Assembly: GCA_022615295.1 (NCBI GenBank)
Contig: JAKEHF010000200.1
Location: 1-7,199, forward strand
From: Actinomycetota bacterium
GTDB lineage: Bacteria; Actinomycetota; Acidimicrobiia; Spongiisociales; ZC4RG35
Direction of reading: 5' to 3'
Length of the DNA: 7,199 nt
In this document: positions 1 through 6,345 of the stretch, piece after piece
Layout of the letters: each line of letters opens with the position of its first letter
How positions within the stretch are numbered: position 1 is the stretch's first letter
Notes under the pieces: model-generated
Told to the model about the DNA's origin: nothing
Databases searched by the model: none
Seen by the model: only the letters and a program-made list of their open reading frames with translations
Made by a program: the position numbers and the translations under genes

Positions 1-281
1 AAAGAACGGAGAGGTCGCCCCCGGGACCACGCCACCATCGCGGTGGCGACGGCGATGGGGTCGGCTCCCATGGTCAGGCCACCCACGGCCTCGACGGAGG
101 TGTCGAGGACCTCGAGCACCGCTTCTCCGACCACCCAGGCACCCTCCCCGTCGAAGGTGGTCTGACGTGCATCGAGGTACCAGTCGGACACCACCCCGGA
201 GCGCAGGGTGAACGGGCCATCGGTGCGTAGGGCATGACTCGCCAGATGGTCGATGAGGCTGGTCCGGGACACGACCGCCAT
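1..281 (-). CDS. pyrE: Orotate phosphoribosyltransferase, N-terminal part (partial)
   Basis: The frame has no stop codon from 281 to the left edge and encodes 93 residues plus part of a codon, so the C-terminal half is missing. The product joins orotate to PRPP to form OMP in de novo pyrimidine synthesis. The family is recognised from the N-terminal block FTLRSGVVSDWYLDAR (residues 24-39), which matches the PyrE pattern of FTLxSG followed by an aromatic and an acidic residue, and from VGGLTMGADPIAVA (residues 66-79), the conserved glycine-rich stretch. The catalytic Lys loop and the PRPP-binding motif lie beyond the edge and cannot be checked. The coordinates use ATG at 281. A GTG at 272 (giving MSRTSLIDHL) is a serious alternative, because a TACGAT -10 element overlaps the ATG and ends 7 bases before the GTG. 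The gene is divergent from the phosphatase gene at 324. Identification is confident; the start is not. Confidence 0.88.
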   Translation of the reverse strand, partial: MAVVSRTSLIDHLASHALRTDGPFTLRSGVVSDWYLDARQTTFDGEGAWVVGEAVLEVLDTSVEAVGGLTMGADPIAVATAMVAWSRGRPLRS

Positions 282-285
282 CGTA
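280..285 (-). promoter_or_regulatory. Candidate -10 element for pyrE, leaderless type
   Basis: On the minus strand this reads TACGAT (TANNNT), followed by 7 bases and then GTG at 272. The hexamer overlaps the ATG at 281. If it is used, transcription begins at or next to the GTG, and translation would start there. No consensus -35 is seen 16-18 bases upstream, and no Shine-Dalgarno sequence precedes either start. Confidence 0.35.
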
Positions 286-314
286 TTGGCGGTAACCGGT
301 GAATCGCCTAGTTT
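286..314 (+). promoter_or_regulatory. Candidate promoter of the histidine phosphatase gene
   Basis: TTGGCG at 286-291 (4 of 6 matches to TTGACA) is separated by 17 bases from TAGTTT at 309-314, a TANNNT -10 element. The ATG follows after 9 bases, so the transcript would have a leader of only about two bases or none. The -35 box directly abuts the candidate pyrE -10 at 280-285, so the two divergent promoters are packed back to back. This is the best-formed -35/-10 pair in the window. Confidence 0.45.
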
Positions 315-323
315 CAGAGCGGC

Positions 324-1004
324 ATGGACCTGTTCCTGATACGCCACGGACAACCAGACTGGGCCCCCGACCGGGTAGCCCGCAATGATCCCAGCCTCAC
401 CGACCTGGGCAGAGAGCAGGCCAAACGTGTCGCCCACCGCCTCGCCAGCCTGGAGAGCGTCGAAGAGCTCTGGGTCTCCACGATGCATCGGGCCGTGGAG
501 ACCGCCGATCCGATATCGGCCGAGCTGGCCCAGGACCCCGAGGCATACGGCTGGCTCGAGGAGATCAGGAACCCGCCTGAGTGGGATGGGGCCCCCGCCG
601 AGGAGATCGATCGTCACTTCGCCGAGGCCAATGTCCGGGAGATGGAGCAGATGTGGGACGGGCTACCGGGCGGGGAGAGCTTCAGGGACTTCCACACTCG
701 GGTTGTCGCCGGGCTCGAGGAGACGCTCTCCCGGCACGGGATAACCCCGATGGGGCATCGTCACCTATGGACGGTGTCCCAGCCGGAGCGAAGGGTGGTC
801 ATCGTGGCCCACGCCGGCACCAACGCCGTGGTCCTCGGCCATCTCCTCGGTCTCGACCCGGTGCCCTGGGAGTGGGAGCGCTTCCGCCAACCCCACACCG
901 GGGTGAGCCGGTTGACCATGACGAGGATCAGCACCGGATGGGCCTTCTCGCTCCGTCAGCTCGGGGACGTGGCCCATCTCCATCCGGGGATGGTCACCGT
1001 CTGA
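324..1004 (+). CDS. Histidine phosphatase family protein (phosphoglycerate mutase-like)
   Basis: The 226-residue protein opens with LIRHGQ, the RHG signature; His8 is the expected phospho-accepting residue. Other active-site positions visible are Arg56 (in STMHRAVET), an acidic pair Glu79-Glu80 as candidate proton donor, and the second catalytic His163 (in VIVAHAGT). GGESFRDFHTRV (residues 116-127) and the C-terminal aromatic stretch PWEWERFRQPHTGVSRL also fit the family. All catalytic residues are present, so it is probably an active cytosolic phosphatase or mutase. The substrate cannot be told: members of this branch act on sugar phosphates, nucleotides, cofactor intermediates or proteins. 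It is divergent from pyrE (42 bases from the ATG at 281) and tail to tail with uppS, with a 12-base gap. The ATG at 324 is chosen because it places the RHG motif at residue 7, as usual, and because a TANNNT element ends 9 bases upstream. Confidence 0.85.
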   Translation: MDLFLIRHGQPDWAPDRVARNDPSLTDLGREQAKRVAHRLASLESVEELWVSTMHRAVETADPISAELAQDPEAYGWLEEIRNPPEWDGAPAEEIDRHFAEANVREMEQMWDGLPGGESFRDFHTRVVAGLEETLSRHGITPMGHRHLWTVSQPERRVVIVAHAGTNAVVLGHLLGLDPVPWEWERFRQPHTGVSRLTMTRISTGWAFSLRQLGDVAHLHPGMVTV

Positions 1005-1016
1005 GCGGCGGTCCCC

Positions 1017-1784
1017 CTACTTGCCGAATCGACGCTCCCGGCCTACGTAGTCCCGGAGGGCGCGCAGAAAGTCGACACGCCGGAAGGCGGGCCAGTTGAC
1101 GTCTACAAAGACGAACTCGCTGTAGGCCGACTGCCACAAGAGGAACCCGGAGAGACGGGACTCCCCTGAGGTCCTGATCAGCAGGTCGGGATCGGGGGTG
1201 TCGGCCGAGTACATGTGGGCGGCAAGGCTGCCGGCGTCGATGTGGGCGACGAGATCGGAGGCCTCGACGCCCGAGGAGACCAGATCGGAGACCAGGTCCT
1301 TCGCTGCGTCGACGATCTCCTGACGCCCCCCATAACCCATTGCGATGTTGAGACGCATCCGGCCGTCGGGACGGGCCTCCTGGGCGTGCTTGGCAGCCGA
1401 CACCAGATGGTCGGGGAGCAGGTCGAGACTGCCGATCACCTTTATCGACATGTCGTGCCGCTCGGAGAAGCCGGGGAGCCGCTCGAAGAGCTCGACGAGA
1501 ACGTCGAAGTAGGGATCGAGCTCGTCGACGGGCCGGGCGAGATTCTCCCGGCTCAGCAGCCAGGCGGTGACGACGGGGATCCCCAACTCGTCTGCCCAGG
1601 CGAGAAAGTCCTCGAAACGACGCATTCCCTCTCGATAGGACTCCTGATAGCTGGACAGGCCCTCCTCCCGGGCGTGACGACGATGGCCGTCGAGGACGAT
1701 GCCGAGGTGGGAAGGGAGACGGTCGCGGTCGAGACCGGCGAACAGCCTGTGCTCGTAGAGGCGATAGAGGAGACCGAGGGCCAC
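1017..1784 (-). CDS. uppS: Cis-prenyl (Z-isoprenyl) diphosphate synthase, UppS family
   Basis: The 255-residue protein adds isopentenyl diphosphate to an allylic diphosphate in cis configuration, feeding polyprenyl carrier lipids. Motifs: HLGIVLD at 26-32, LLSRENLARP at 76-85, MGYGGRQEIVDA at 149-160, DPDLLIRTSGESRLSGFLLWQ at 198-218 and FVFVDVNWPAF at 224-234. Asp32, Arg36, Arg204, Arg210 and Glu223 match the E. coli active-site Asp26, Arg30, Arg194, Arg200 and Glu213. The Trp of the usual SSENW is Leu here, and the His before the KAG region is Tyr (SYREG); both resemble the short-chain Rv1086 type rather than the long-chain UppS. The signature DGN is DGH (His34), which is unusual. The GTG start at 1784 is chosen because TACGAT ends 8 bases upstream; the nearby ATG at 1794 is out of frame. 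It is divergent from the hemolysin III gene. The family is certain; product chain length is not. Confidence 0.9.
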   Translation of the reverse strand: MALGLLYRLYEHRLFAGLDRDRLPSHLGIVLDGHRRHAREEGLSSYQESYREGMRRFEDFLAWADELGIPVVTAWLLSRENLARPVDELDPYFDVLVELFERLPGFSERHDMSIKVIGSLDLLPDHLVSAAKHAQEARPDGRMRLNIAMGYGGRQEIVDAAKDLVSDLVSSGVEASDLVAHIDAGSLAAHMYSADTPDPDLLIRTSGESRLSGFLLWQSAYSEFVFVDVNWPAFRRVDFLRALRDYVGRERRFGK

Positions 1785-1792
1785 GAACCGAC

Positions 1793-1798
1793 ATCGTA
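1793..1798 (-). promoter_or_regulatory. Candidate -10 element for uppS, leaderless type
   Basis: On the minus strand this reads TACGAT, with 8 bases to the GTG at 1784. No Shine-Dalgarno sequence is present. It supports the GTG as the start and implies a leaderless or near-leaderless message. No convincing -35 was found. Confidence 0.4.
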
Positions 1799-1836
1799 CC
1801 GGGGAGGGCCTCGAACTCGCATGAGCCTATTGGCCT

Positions 1837-1842
1837 TATCCT
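1837..1842 (+). promoter_or_regulatory. Candidate -10 element for the hemolysin III gene, leaderless type
   Basis: TATCCT (TANNNT) is followed by exactly 7 bases and then the ATG at 1850, so transcription would start at the A of the ATG. No Shine-Dalgarno sequence or consensus -35 is visible. It lies in the 65-base divergent gap, with the uppS element 38 bases away. Confidence 0.4.
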
Positions 1843-1849
1843 CCCTTCG

Positions 1850-2518
1850 ATGGAACGGATGACGCTCGGCAGGATGGTGAACCCAGTGAGGGGGTTCCTC
1901 CACGGCGCCGCCGCGCTGGCAGCGTCCGCCGGTCTCCTCCTCCTCGTCCGTCGAGCCTGGGGTGACGGTGCCGCGGTGACCACGGCGCTGATCTACGGGG
2001 GCGCCCTCGTAGTGATGTACACAGTGTCGACGCTCTACCACAGCATCCCCTGGGGCCCGCTGTGGAAGCGCCGTCTGCAGCGCATCGATCACGCCATGAT
2101 CTATCTCGTCGTGGCCGGGACCTTCACCCCTGTCGCGGTGGCCGCCCTCGAGGGGTGGTCGCTGGCCGTGGCCCTGACCCTCGTGTGGTCGGTGGGATTG
2201 ACCGGGATCGTCCTCAAGACCACGCTGCGTGATGTGGCCACCTGGTTGTCGGTGACCCTCCAGTTGGTGATGGGATGGGTGGTCATCCTCTGGATTCCCC
2301 AGATCCTCGACTCACTGGGGACCTCGGCGGTGGCGTTCATCGCCCTCGGTGGCATCTGCTACACGATCGGCGTGGCCTTGTTCCTGATGCGTCGCCCCCG
2401 TCTCCACCATCGGATCTTTTCCTACCACGAGGTGTTCCATCTCCTGGTCGTGACCGCCAGCATCCTCCACTACGTTGTGGTCTTTCGCTATGCGGTCCCG
2501 GTGATCGCCTCGACCTGA
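1850..2518 (+). CDS. trhA: Hemolysin III / TrhA (PAQR family) membrane protein
   Basis: The 222-residue, strongly hydrophobic protein has about seven predicted membrane segments, roughly residues 16-33, 45-62, 82-100, 103-121, 133-150, 158-178 and 197-217. PAQR/hemolysin III hallmarks are in place: STLYHS (Ser60, His64), IDHAMIYLVVAGTFTP (Asp80, 79-94) and SYHEVFHLLVV (His193, His197). The three His and the Ser/Asp form the metal-dependent hydrolase-like site of the superfamily. Known bacterial members (TrhA) affect membrane fluidity and fatty-acid balance; the name hemolysin is historical and does not show toxicity here. It is divergent from the cis-prenyltransferase gene, the same pairing and orientation as Rv1085c/Rv1086 in M. 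tuberculosis. Its last 31 bases overlap the 3' end of pepP on the other strand. The ATG at 1850 is preferred over the ATG at 1859 because of the TATCCT element. Confidence 0.9.
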   Translation: MERMTLGRMVNPVRGFLHGAAALAASAGLLLLVRRAWGDGAAVTTALIYGGALVVMYTVSTLYHSIPWGPLWKRRLQRIDHAMIYLVVAGTFTPVAVAALEGWSLAVALTLVWSVGLTGIVLKTTLRDVATWLSVTLQLVMGWVVILWIPQILDSLGTSAVAFIALGGICYTIGVALFLMRRPRLHHRIFSYHEVFHLLVVTASILHYVVVFRYAVPVIAST

Positions 2519-3966
2519 GGGCGAGGCAGGGTCGGCGTCTCTGCACAGAGTGCCTCCACCTCGTCGGGTTCCTTGGGGACGCTCGTCGTCATGTTCTCCA
2601 TCCCCCCGGTCACTATGAGGACGTCGTCCTCGATGCGGACACCGACCCCGAGGAAGTCGCCCGGCACCGGGTGACGGACCTTGGGAGCACTCTCCTTCTC
2701 CTCTTTCTCGAGGGCAGCGGCGGCGCTCCGACCCAGTCTGAGACGACGATCGTTCCACTCGTCCAGGTCGTGGACCAGCATCGTGAGCTCGATCTCGGCC
2801 TTTTCCGGCGCCACGTAGATGCCAGGCTCGACGGTGAAGACCATCCCCGGCTCGAGGGGCCGGGGCTTGCCGTCCACCCGGTAGGAACCCCGGTCGTGGA
2901 CATCCATGCCAAGCCAGTGGCCGGTGCCGTGCATGAAGAACTCGGTGTAGTGATGCATCCCAATGGCGTCGTCGACGGGCCCGGGGAGCAGACCGAGGTC
3001 GACCATTCCCTCGACCAGCACCCGGGTCGAGGCGTCATGCACCTGACGGAGCGTGGCCCCGGGCCCACAGAGGCTCAACCCACGCTCCTGGGCAGCGAGG
3101 ACCACGTCGTAGACGGCCCGCTGCGGTCCGTTGAATCTGCCATTGGCGGGAAAGGTCCTGGTGATGTCGGAGGAGTAGCCGTCCACCTCCGCGGCGGCAT
3201 CGATCAGCACCAGGTCATCGCGGCCAATGGTGGCGTCGTTCGACACATAGTGGAGGACGCAGGCGTTGGCTCCGGCGGCGACGATCGAGGGGTATCCGTT
3301 GCGTGGGGAGCCACCCAGTCTCCAGTAGTACTCGAGCGCCGCCTGCACCTGGTATTCCTTCATCCCCGGCATGGCGAAGCGCATCGCCTCACGATGACCC
3401 TCGGCGCTGAGGCTGCAGGCATGACGGAGACTGTCGATCTCGGAAGGGTCCTTGAAGAGCATCATCTCGGAGATGGGGACCGAGACGTCCCTGATGGCCG
3501 AGGGCACCACGACACCGTGCCGCTCCCTCTGGGCACGGGCCCGCTCTATGGCGGCGCCCACCTTGGCGTCCATGGTCCCCGACCCCGAGCGGTACCAGAT
3601 CACGTCACGACCCAGCATGAGACGCTCCAGCACCTCGTCGAGACGGTCCAGCTCGAAGGCAGCGTCGGCACCGTGATTATCCAAGGCGCCGGCCGCGCCG
3701 GTCCGTATGCCGGTCCAGACCTCCTGGGCAGGGTCCTTGGGGAGGACGAAGAGGGTGTAGCCGCCCTCGTCGTGGCCGGGGGTGATCACCGCCACCGCGT
3801 CGGGCTCCTCGAACCCCGTCAGATACCGGAAGATCGAGTCCTGGCGGAACTCGTGATTCACGTCGTGGTTCCTCACCACCTCGGTGGCGGCGGGGACGAT
3901 GGCGATGCCGGTGTCACCGATCAGCTCGGCGAGACGACGGCGACGGTCAGCGAAGCGGTCGGGCAT
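2488..3966 (-). CDS. pepP: Xaa-Pro aminopeptidase (aminopeptidase P, M24B)
   Basis: The 492-residue protein removes the N-terminal residue from peptides with proline in second position. An N-terminal creatinase-like domain (about 1-165) precedes the pita-bread catalytic domain. The dinuclear metal ligands are all visible: Asp256 (VLIDAA), Asp267 (SSDITRTF), His350 (in FMHGTGHWLG), Glu380 (FTVEPGIY) and Glu446 (VRIEDD). Supporting residues His239, His346, His357 and Arg444 match E. coli PepP His243, His350, His361 and Arg404. Between Glu380 and Arg444 there are about 43 more residues than in E. coli PepP, a charged Glu/Arg/Lys-rich insert at about 388-435. The ATG at 3966 is chosen because MPDRFADRRRRL resembles the usual N-terminus, it avoids overlap with the upstream gene and it has TAACTT 7 bases before it; an in-frame start at 4047 would overlap the upstream gene by 71 bases. 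It lies 10 bases after the EEP gene and is probably cytosolic, with no signal peptide seen. Confidence 0.93.
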   Translation of the reverse strand: MPDRFADRRRRLAELIGDTGIAIVPAATEVVRNHDVNHEFRQDSIFRYLTGFEEPDAVAVITPGHDEGGYTLFVLPKDPAQEVWTGIRTGAAGALDNHGADAAFELDRLDEVLERLMLGRDVIWYRSGSGTMDAKVGAAIERARAQRERHGVVVPSAIRDVSVPISEMMLFKDPSEIDSLRHACSLSAEGHREAMRFAMPGMKEYQVQAALEYYWRLGGSPRNGYPSIVAAGANACVLHYVSNDATIGRDDLVLIDAAAEVDGYSSDITRTFPANGRFNGPQRAVYDVVLAAQERGLSLCGPGATLRQVHDASTRVLVEGMVDLGLLPGPVDDAIGMHHYTEFFMHGTGHWLGMDVHDRGSYRVDGKPRPLEPGMVFTVEPGIYVAPEKAEIELTMLVHDLDEWNDRRLRLGRSAAAALEKEEKESAPKVRHPVPGDFLGVGVRIEDDVLIVTGGMENMTTSVPKEPDEVEALCAETPTLPRPQVEAITGTA

Positions 3967-3973
3967 AGGACGG

Positions 3974-3979
3974 AAGTTA
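3974..3979 (-). promoter_or_regulatory. Candidate -10 element for pepP, sharing the upstream stop codon
   Basis: On the minus strand this reads TAACTT, and 7 bases later comes the ATG at 3966. Its first three bases are the TAA stop of the upstream EEP gene. A weak TTGGTG lies 18 bases further upstream as a possible -35. No Shine-Dalgarno sequence precedes the ATG, so pepP may have its own leaderless transcript despite its operon-like position. Confidence 0.35.
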
Positions 3980-4900
3980 TCCGAGGGCGAGATCGACCAC
4001 CAAAGGGAAGTGGTCCGAGCCCAGCTCGGGGCCAAGTCTCCGGTCACGGACGACGAGGGCGTCGCTGTGCAGCAGATGATCGATGGGGACCCTGATCAAC
4101 AGGTTGGCGTCGACGGGGAACGAGGCCTGGAGGCCAAAGCCGATCTGAGAGTTGCGGAGGGTGGTCTCTCCGACGAGACGTCGGAAGGGCCATGACCATG
4201 GGGTGGCGTTGAGATCGCCGACGACGACGAACGCCCCTTCCTGATCGGATGCCCACCGGGTGGCGAAATCGAGCTGGGCGTCACGCAGACCGGCGCGCTC
4301 GGCGTCGGTCGGTGCCAAGGGGTGGGTGGACAGGACGCGGATCGGATCGGACCAGCCTTCCGGTCGGAAGGTCACCGCGACCGCGCGGGGCCGGGTGGTG
4401 GAGAAGCCATACGAGACCGCCTCGACATCGGAACCACGGACCAGCACCAGGGTCCCGAAGATGAGGTCGTCCGACCGCGCCCGGAACACCTCGTAGCCGA
4501 TCGACTCCGCAGCCGCCTCCCAAGGGCGGCTCGCCTCATGGAGAAAGACGATCGCCGGGTCGATGGCCTCTATGTACTCGAACACTTCGGCATAGCTCTC
4601 ATTGGTGGAGAGCAGGTTGAAAGACATCACCCGGACTGTCGGTGCGTTCGCCGCGGCCTCCCCGGGTGACCCGACATACATAGGGAGCACCGGCACCAGG
4701 TTGACCACCGCCGCTCCGAGGACGATGAGACCCGTCCTCCTCCAGCGGCCCGTCATCAGGACGACACCAAACCCGAGAAGGGCCACCACGTAGTGGGCGC
4801 GGAAGTTGGCGAGGACGTCGAGCCACCAGACCCATCTCCCGAAGTAGGAGGAGATCGAGACCAGCGTGACGAGGAGGGCCGGGATGACGACCAGGATCAC
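3977..4900 (-). CDS. Membrane-anchored endonuclease/exonuclease/phosphatase (EEP) family protein
   Basis: The 307-residue protein has three N-terminal hydrophobic segments (about 2-18, 36-50, 57-75) followed by an EEP (DNase I-like) domain from about residue 88 to the end. Core motifs are visible: VMSFNLL (Asn95), FLHEAS (Glu122), STHPLAP (His193), VVGDLNATPWS (Asp229, Asn231), VPIDHLL (Asp274, His275) and LGSDHFPL (Ser295, Asp296, His297). These are the metal-binding and catalytic positions of the superfamily, so it is probably a Mg-dependent phosphoesterase with its domain held at the membrane, as in the YafD-like group. The fold is shared by nucleases, phospholipid phosphatases and sphingomyelinases, so the substrate is unknown. 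The side of the membrane it faces is also uncertain. The GTG at 4900 is chosen because it includes the first membrane segment and has TAGCCT 7 bases upstream. It follows cca by 27 bases and precedes pepP by 10 (measured from the pepP ATG at 3966), suggesting co-transcription. Confidence 0.85.
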   Translation of the reverse strand: MILVVIPALLVTLVSISSYFGRWVWWLDVLANFRAHYVVALLGFGVVLMTGRWRRTGLIVLGAAVVNLVPVLPMYVGSPGEAAANAPTVRVMSFNLLSTNESYAEVFEYIEAIDPAIVFLHEASRPWEAAAESIGYEVFRARSDDLIFGTLVLVRGSDVEAVSYGFSTTRPRAVAVTFRPEGWSDPIRVLSTHPLAPTDAERAGLRDAQLDFATRWASDQEGAFVVVGDLNATPWSWPFRRLVGETTLRNSQIGFGLQASFPVDANLLIRVPIDHLLHSDALVVRDRRLGPELGSDHFPLVVDLALG

Positions 4901-4907
4901 GTTCCCC

Positions 4908-4913
4908 AGGCTA
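4908..4913 (-). promoter_or_regulatory. Candidate -10 element for the EEP gene, leaderless type
   Basis: On the minus strand this reads TAGCCT, followed by 7 bases and the GTG at 4900. It lies in the 27-base gap after cca. A GGGGA run lies only two bases before the GTG, too close for a normal Shine-Dalgarno interaction. No consensus -35 is seen. Confidence 0.35.
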
Positions 4914-4927
4914 GGGGTAGAGGGTTC

Positions 4928-6343
4928 TCACTCCTCCTCGTGATAGGCGCCCGGATCGTCCAACCCCCGGGCGGTGGCCCACTCCCTGACGACACCGAAG
5001 GCCTCCGAGACCGGGTAGGGGCCGCCATCGATACGACGCTCGAGGAGGAGGGACATGATCTCGCCCACCAGGGGGCCAGGCTCGATGCCGAGATATGCCA
5101 TCACCTGGTTCCCGTCGATCGGGGGACGGAGACGAGCCAGTTCCTCTCTGGCTGAGAGCTCGGCGATTCTCCGCTCCAGTTCGTCGAGACCGGTCTTGAT
5201 CGCCCCCTCCCTGGCCTTGTTGGCGGTCGTGACGTCACAACGGACCAACTCGTTCAACCGGTCGAGGAGGCTTCCGGCGTCCCGGACGTAGCGACGGACC
5301 GCAGAGTCGGTCCATCCCAGCTTGAGGGTATGGGGGCGGAGATGGAGCTGGACGAGACGCACCACGTCGTCGACCACCTCTCTCGGGTAGCGGAGCTCGC
5401 GGAGTCTGTCACGGGCCATGCGGGCCCCGACCACCTCGTGATGATGAAAGGTGACTCCATCCGGTCCGAACTCCCTGGTGTCGGGTTTGCCGATGTCGTG
5501 GAGCAGGGCGGCGAGCCGGAGCACCAGGTCCCGGCTGGTCTTGTCGACCACTGCAAAGGTGTGGCTGAGCACGTCCTTGTGCCGTTGATAGGGGTCCTGC
5601 TCCATCGACAGACGGTCGAGCTCGGGGAGGAACTGGGTGGAGAGACCGGTGGCCACGATCATCGCCAGGGCCTCCCCCGGGGCTGCGGCCAGGAGCAGCT
5701 TGGACAGCTCGTCCCTCACCCGCTCTGCCGAGATGATGCGGAGGCGGTCCGTCATCGACCTGACCGCCTCCACCGCGACCGGGTCGGGCTCGAAACCGAG
5801 CATGGCCTTGAAACGGAACAGCCGGAGCATGCGGAGTGGGTCGTCACCAAATGAGATCTCGGGGTCCATGGGGGTGCGGAGACGTCCCGCGGCGAGGTCG
5901 ACGAGACCGCCATGAGGGTCGACCGCCCTCAACTCGGGAAGATGCAGGGCGATGGCGTTGACCGTGAAGTCACGCCGGCTCAGGTCGGTCTCGATGTCGT
6001 CGGCGAAGACCACCCGCGGCTTCCTCGAGTCCTCCCGGTACACCTCGGACCGGAATGTGGTCACCTCGACGATGTGCTCGCCCTTGCGGGCGGCGATCGT
6101 CCCGAAGACCGCACCCACCGGGTAGACGGTGTCGGCCCACCCCTCGAGAAGCTCGGTCACCCGTTCCGGGCGTGCGCTGGTTGCGAAGTCGTAGTCCTCG
6201 AGGGGCCGGTCGAGGATGGCGTCACGCACCGACCCCCCCACCAGGTAGAGCTCCTCACCCGCGTTGGTGAACACCTCGGTGAGTTGCGCCGGGGGGAGGG
6301 TCTCGGACCTGAGGAAGTCGAGCCTCTCGGGGATCACGTCCAC
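4928..6343 (-). CDS. cca: tRNA nucleotidyltransferase (CCA-adding enzyme) with HD domain
   Basis: The 471-residue protein belongs to the class II nucleotidyltransferases that build or repair the 3' CCA of tRNA. The catalytic head shows LVGGSVRDAILDRP (34-47) and EDYDFATSA (49-57), with Asp50 and Asp52 as metal ligands, then RRDFTVNAIAL (123-133) and DDPLRMLRLFRF (167-178), followed by the SAERVRDEL nucleotide-recognition helix (205-213). A C-terminal HD phosphohydrolase domain shows LSHTFAVVD (259-267), LLHDIGKPDTREFG (280-293) and HHHEVVGARMA (300-310). This layout is that of actinobacterial CCA enzymes such as Rv3907c, sometimes annotated as poly(A) polymerase; CCA addition is more likely. 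The GTG at 6343 has GGGGGA 8 bases upstream as a fair Shine-Dalgarno sequence. The alternative is GTG at 6337 (MIPERLDF), 8 bases after TAACCT. It is the first gene of a minus-strand cluster with the EEP gene and pepP, and follows a terminator. Confidence 0.93.
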   Translation of the reverse strand: MDVIPERLDFLRSETLPPAQLTEVFTNAGEELYLVGGSVRDAILDRPLEDYDFATSARPERVTELLEGWADTVYPVGAVFGTIAARKGEHIVEVTTFRSEVYREDSRKPRVVFADDIETDLSRRDFTVNAIALHLPELRAVDPHGGLVDLAAGRLRTPMDPEISFGDDPLRMLRLFRFKAMLGFEPDPVAVEAVRSMTDRLRIISAERVRDELSKLLLAAAPGEALAMIVATGLSTQFLPELDRLSMEQDPYQRHKDVLSHTFAVVDKTSRDLVLRLAALLHDIGKPDTREFGPDGVTFHHHEVVGARMARDRLRELRYPREVVDDVVRLVQLHLRPHTLKLGWTDSAVRRYVRDAGSLLDRLNELVRCDVTTANKAREGAIKTGLDELERRIAELSAREELARLRPPIDGNQVMAYLGIEPGPLVGEIMSLLLERRIDGGPYPVSEAFGVVREWATARGLDDPGAYHEEE

Positions 6344-6345
6344 TC

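Noticed and set aside
986..1016. A possible shared terminator between the phosphatase and uppS genes (GGGGA and TCCCC arms)
   Set aside because: Only five pairs around a 21-base loop, mostly within coding sequence, and no U-tract on either side.
994..1983. A 329-codon minus-strand frame overlapping uppS
   Set aside because: It is Arg/Pro/Ser-rich low-complexity translation typical of an out-of-frame reading of GC-rich coding DNA; the uppS frame has all family motifs.
2538..2552. A short CTCTG/CAGAG palindrome downstream of the hemolysin III gene
   Set aside because: It has only five pairs with a two-base loop and lies inside the pepP coding sequence; it cannot be supported as a terminator or operator.
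3967..4047. A longer pepP start at 4047 (27 more residues)
   Set aside because: It would overlap the EEP gene by 71 bases, the added residues do not resemble PepP N-termini, and the ATG at 3966 has a well-placed -10 element.
2275..4095. A 606-codon open frame on the plus strand opposite pepP
   Set aside because: It is the antisense shadow of a gene with complete catalytic motifs; its translation is Gly/Val/His-rich, lacks any recognisable domain and spans several gene boundaries.
4904..4917. A small inverted repeat (CCCC and GGGG arms) between cca and the EEP gene
   Set aside because: A four-pair stem is too weak for a terminator and is expected by chance in GC-rich DNA.
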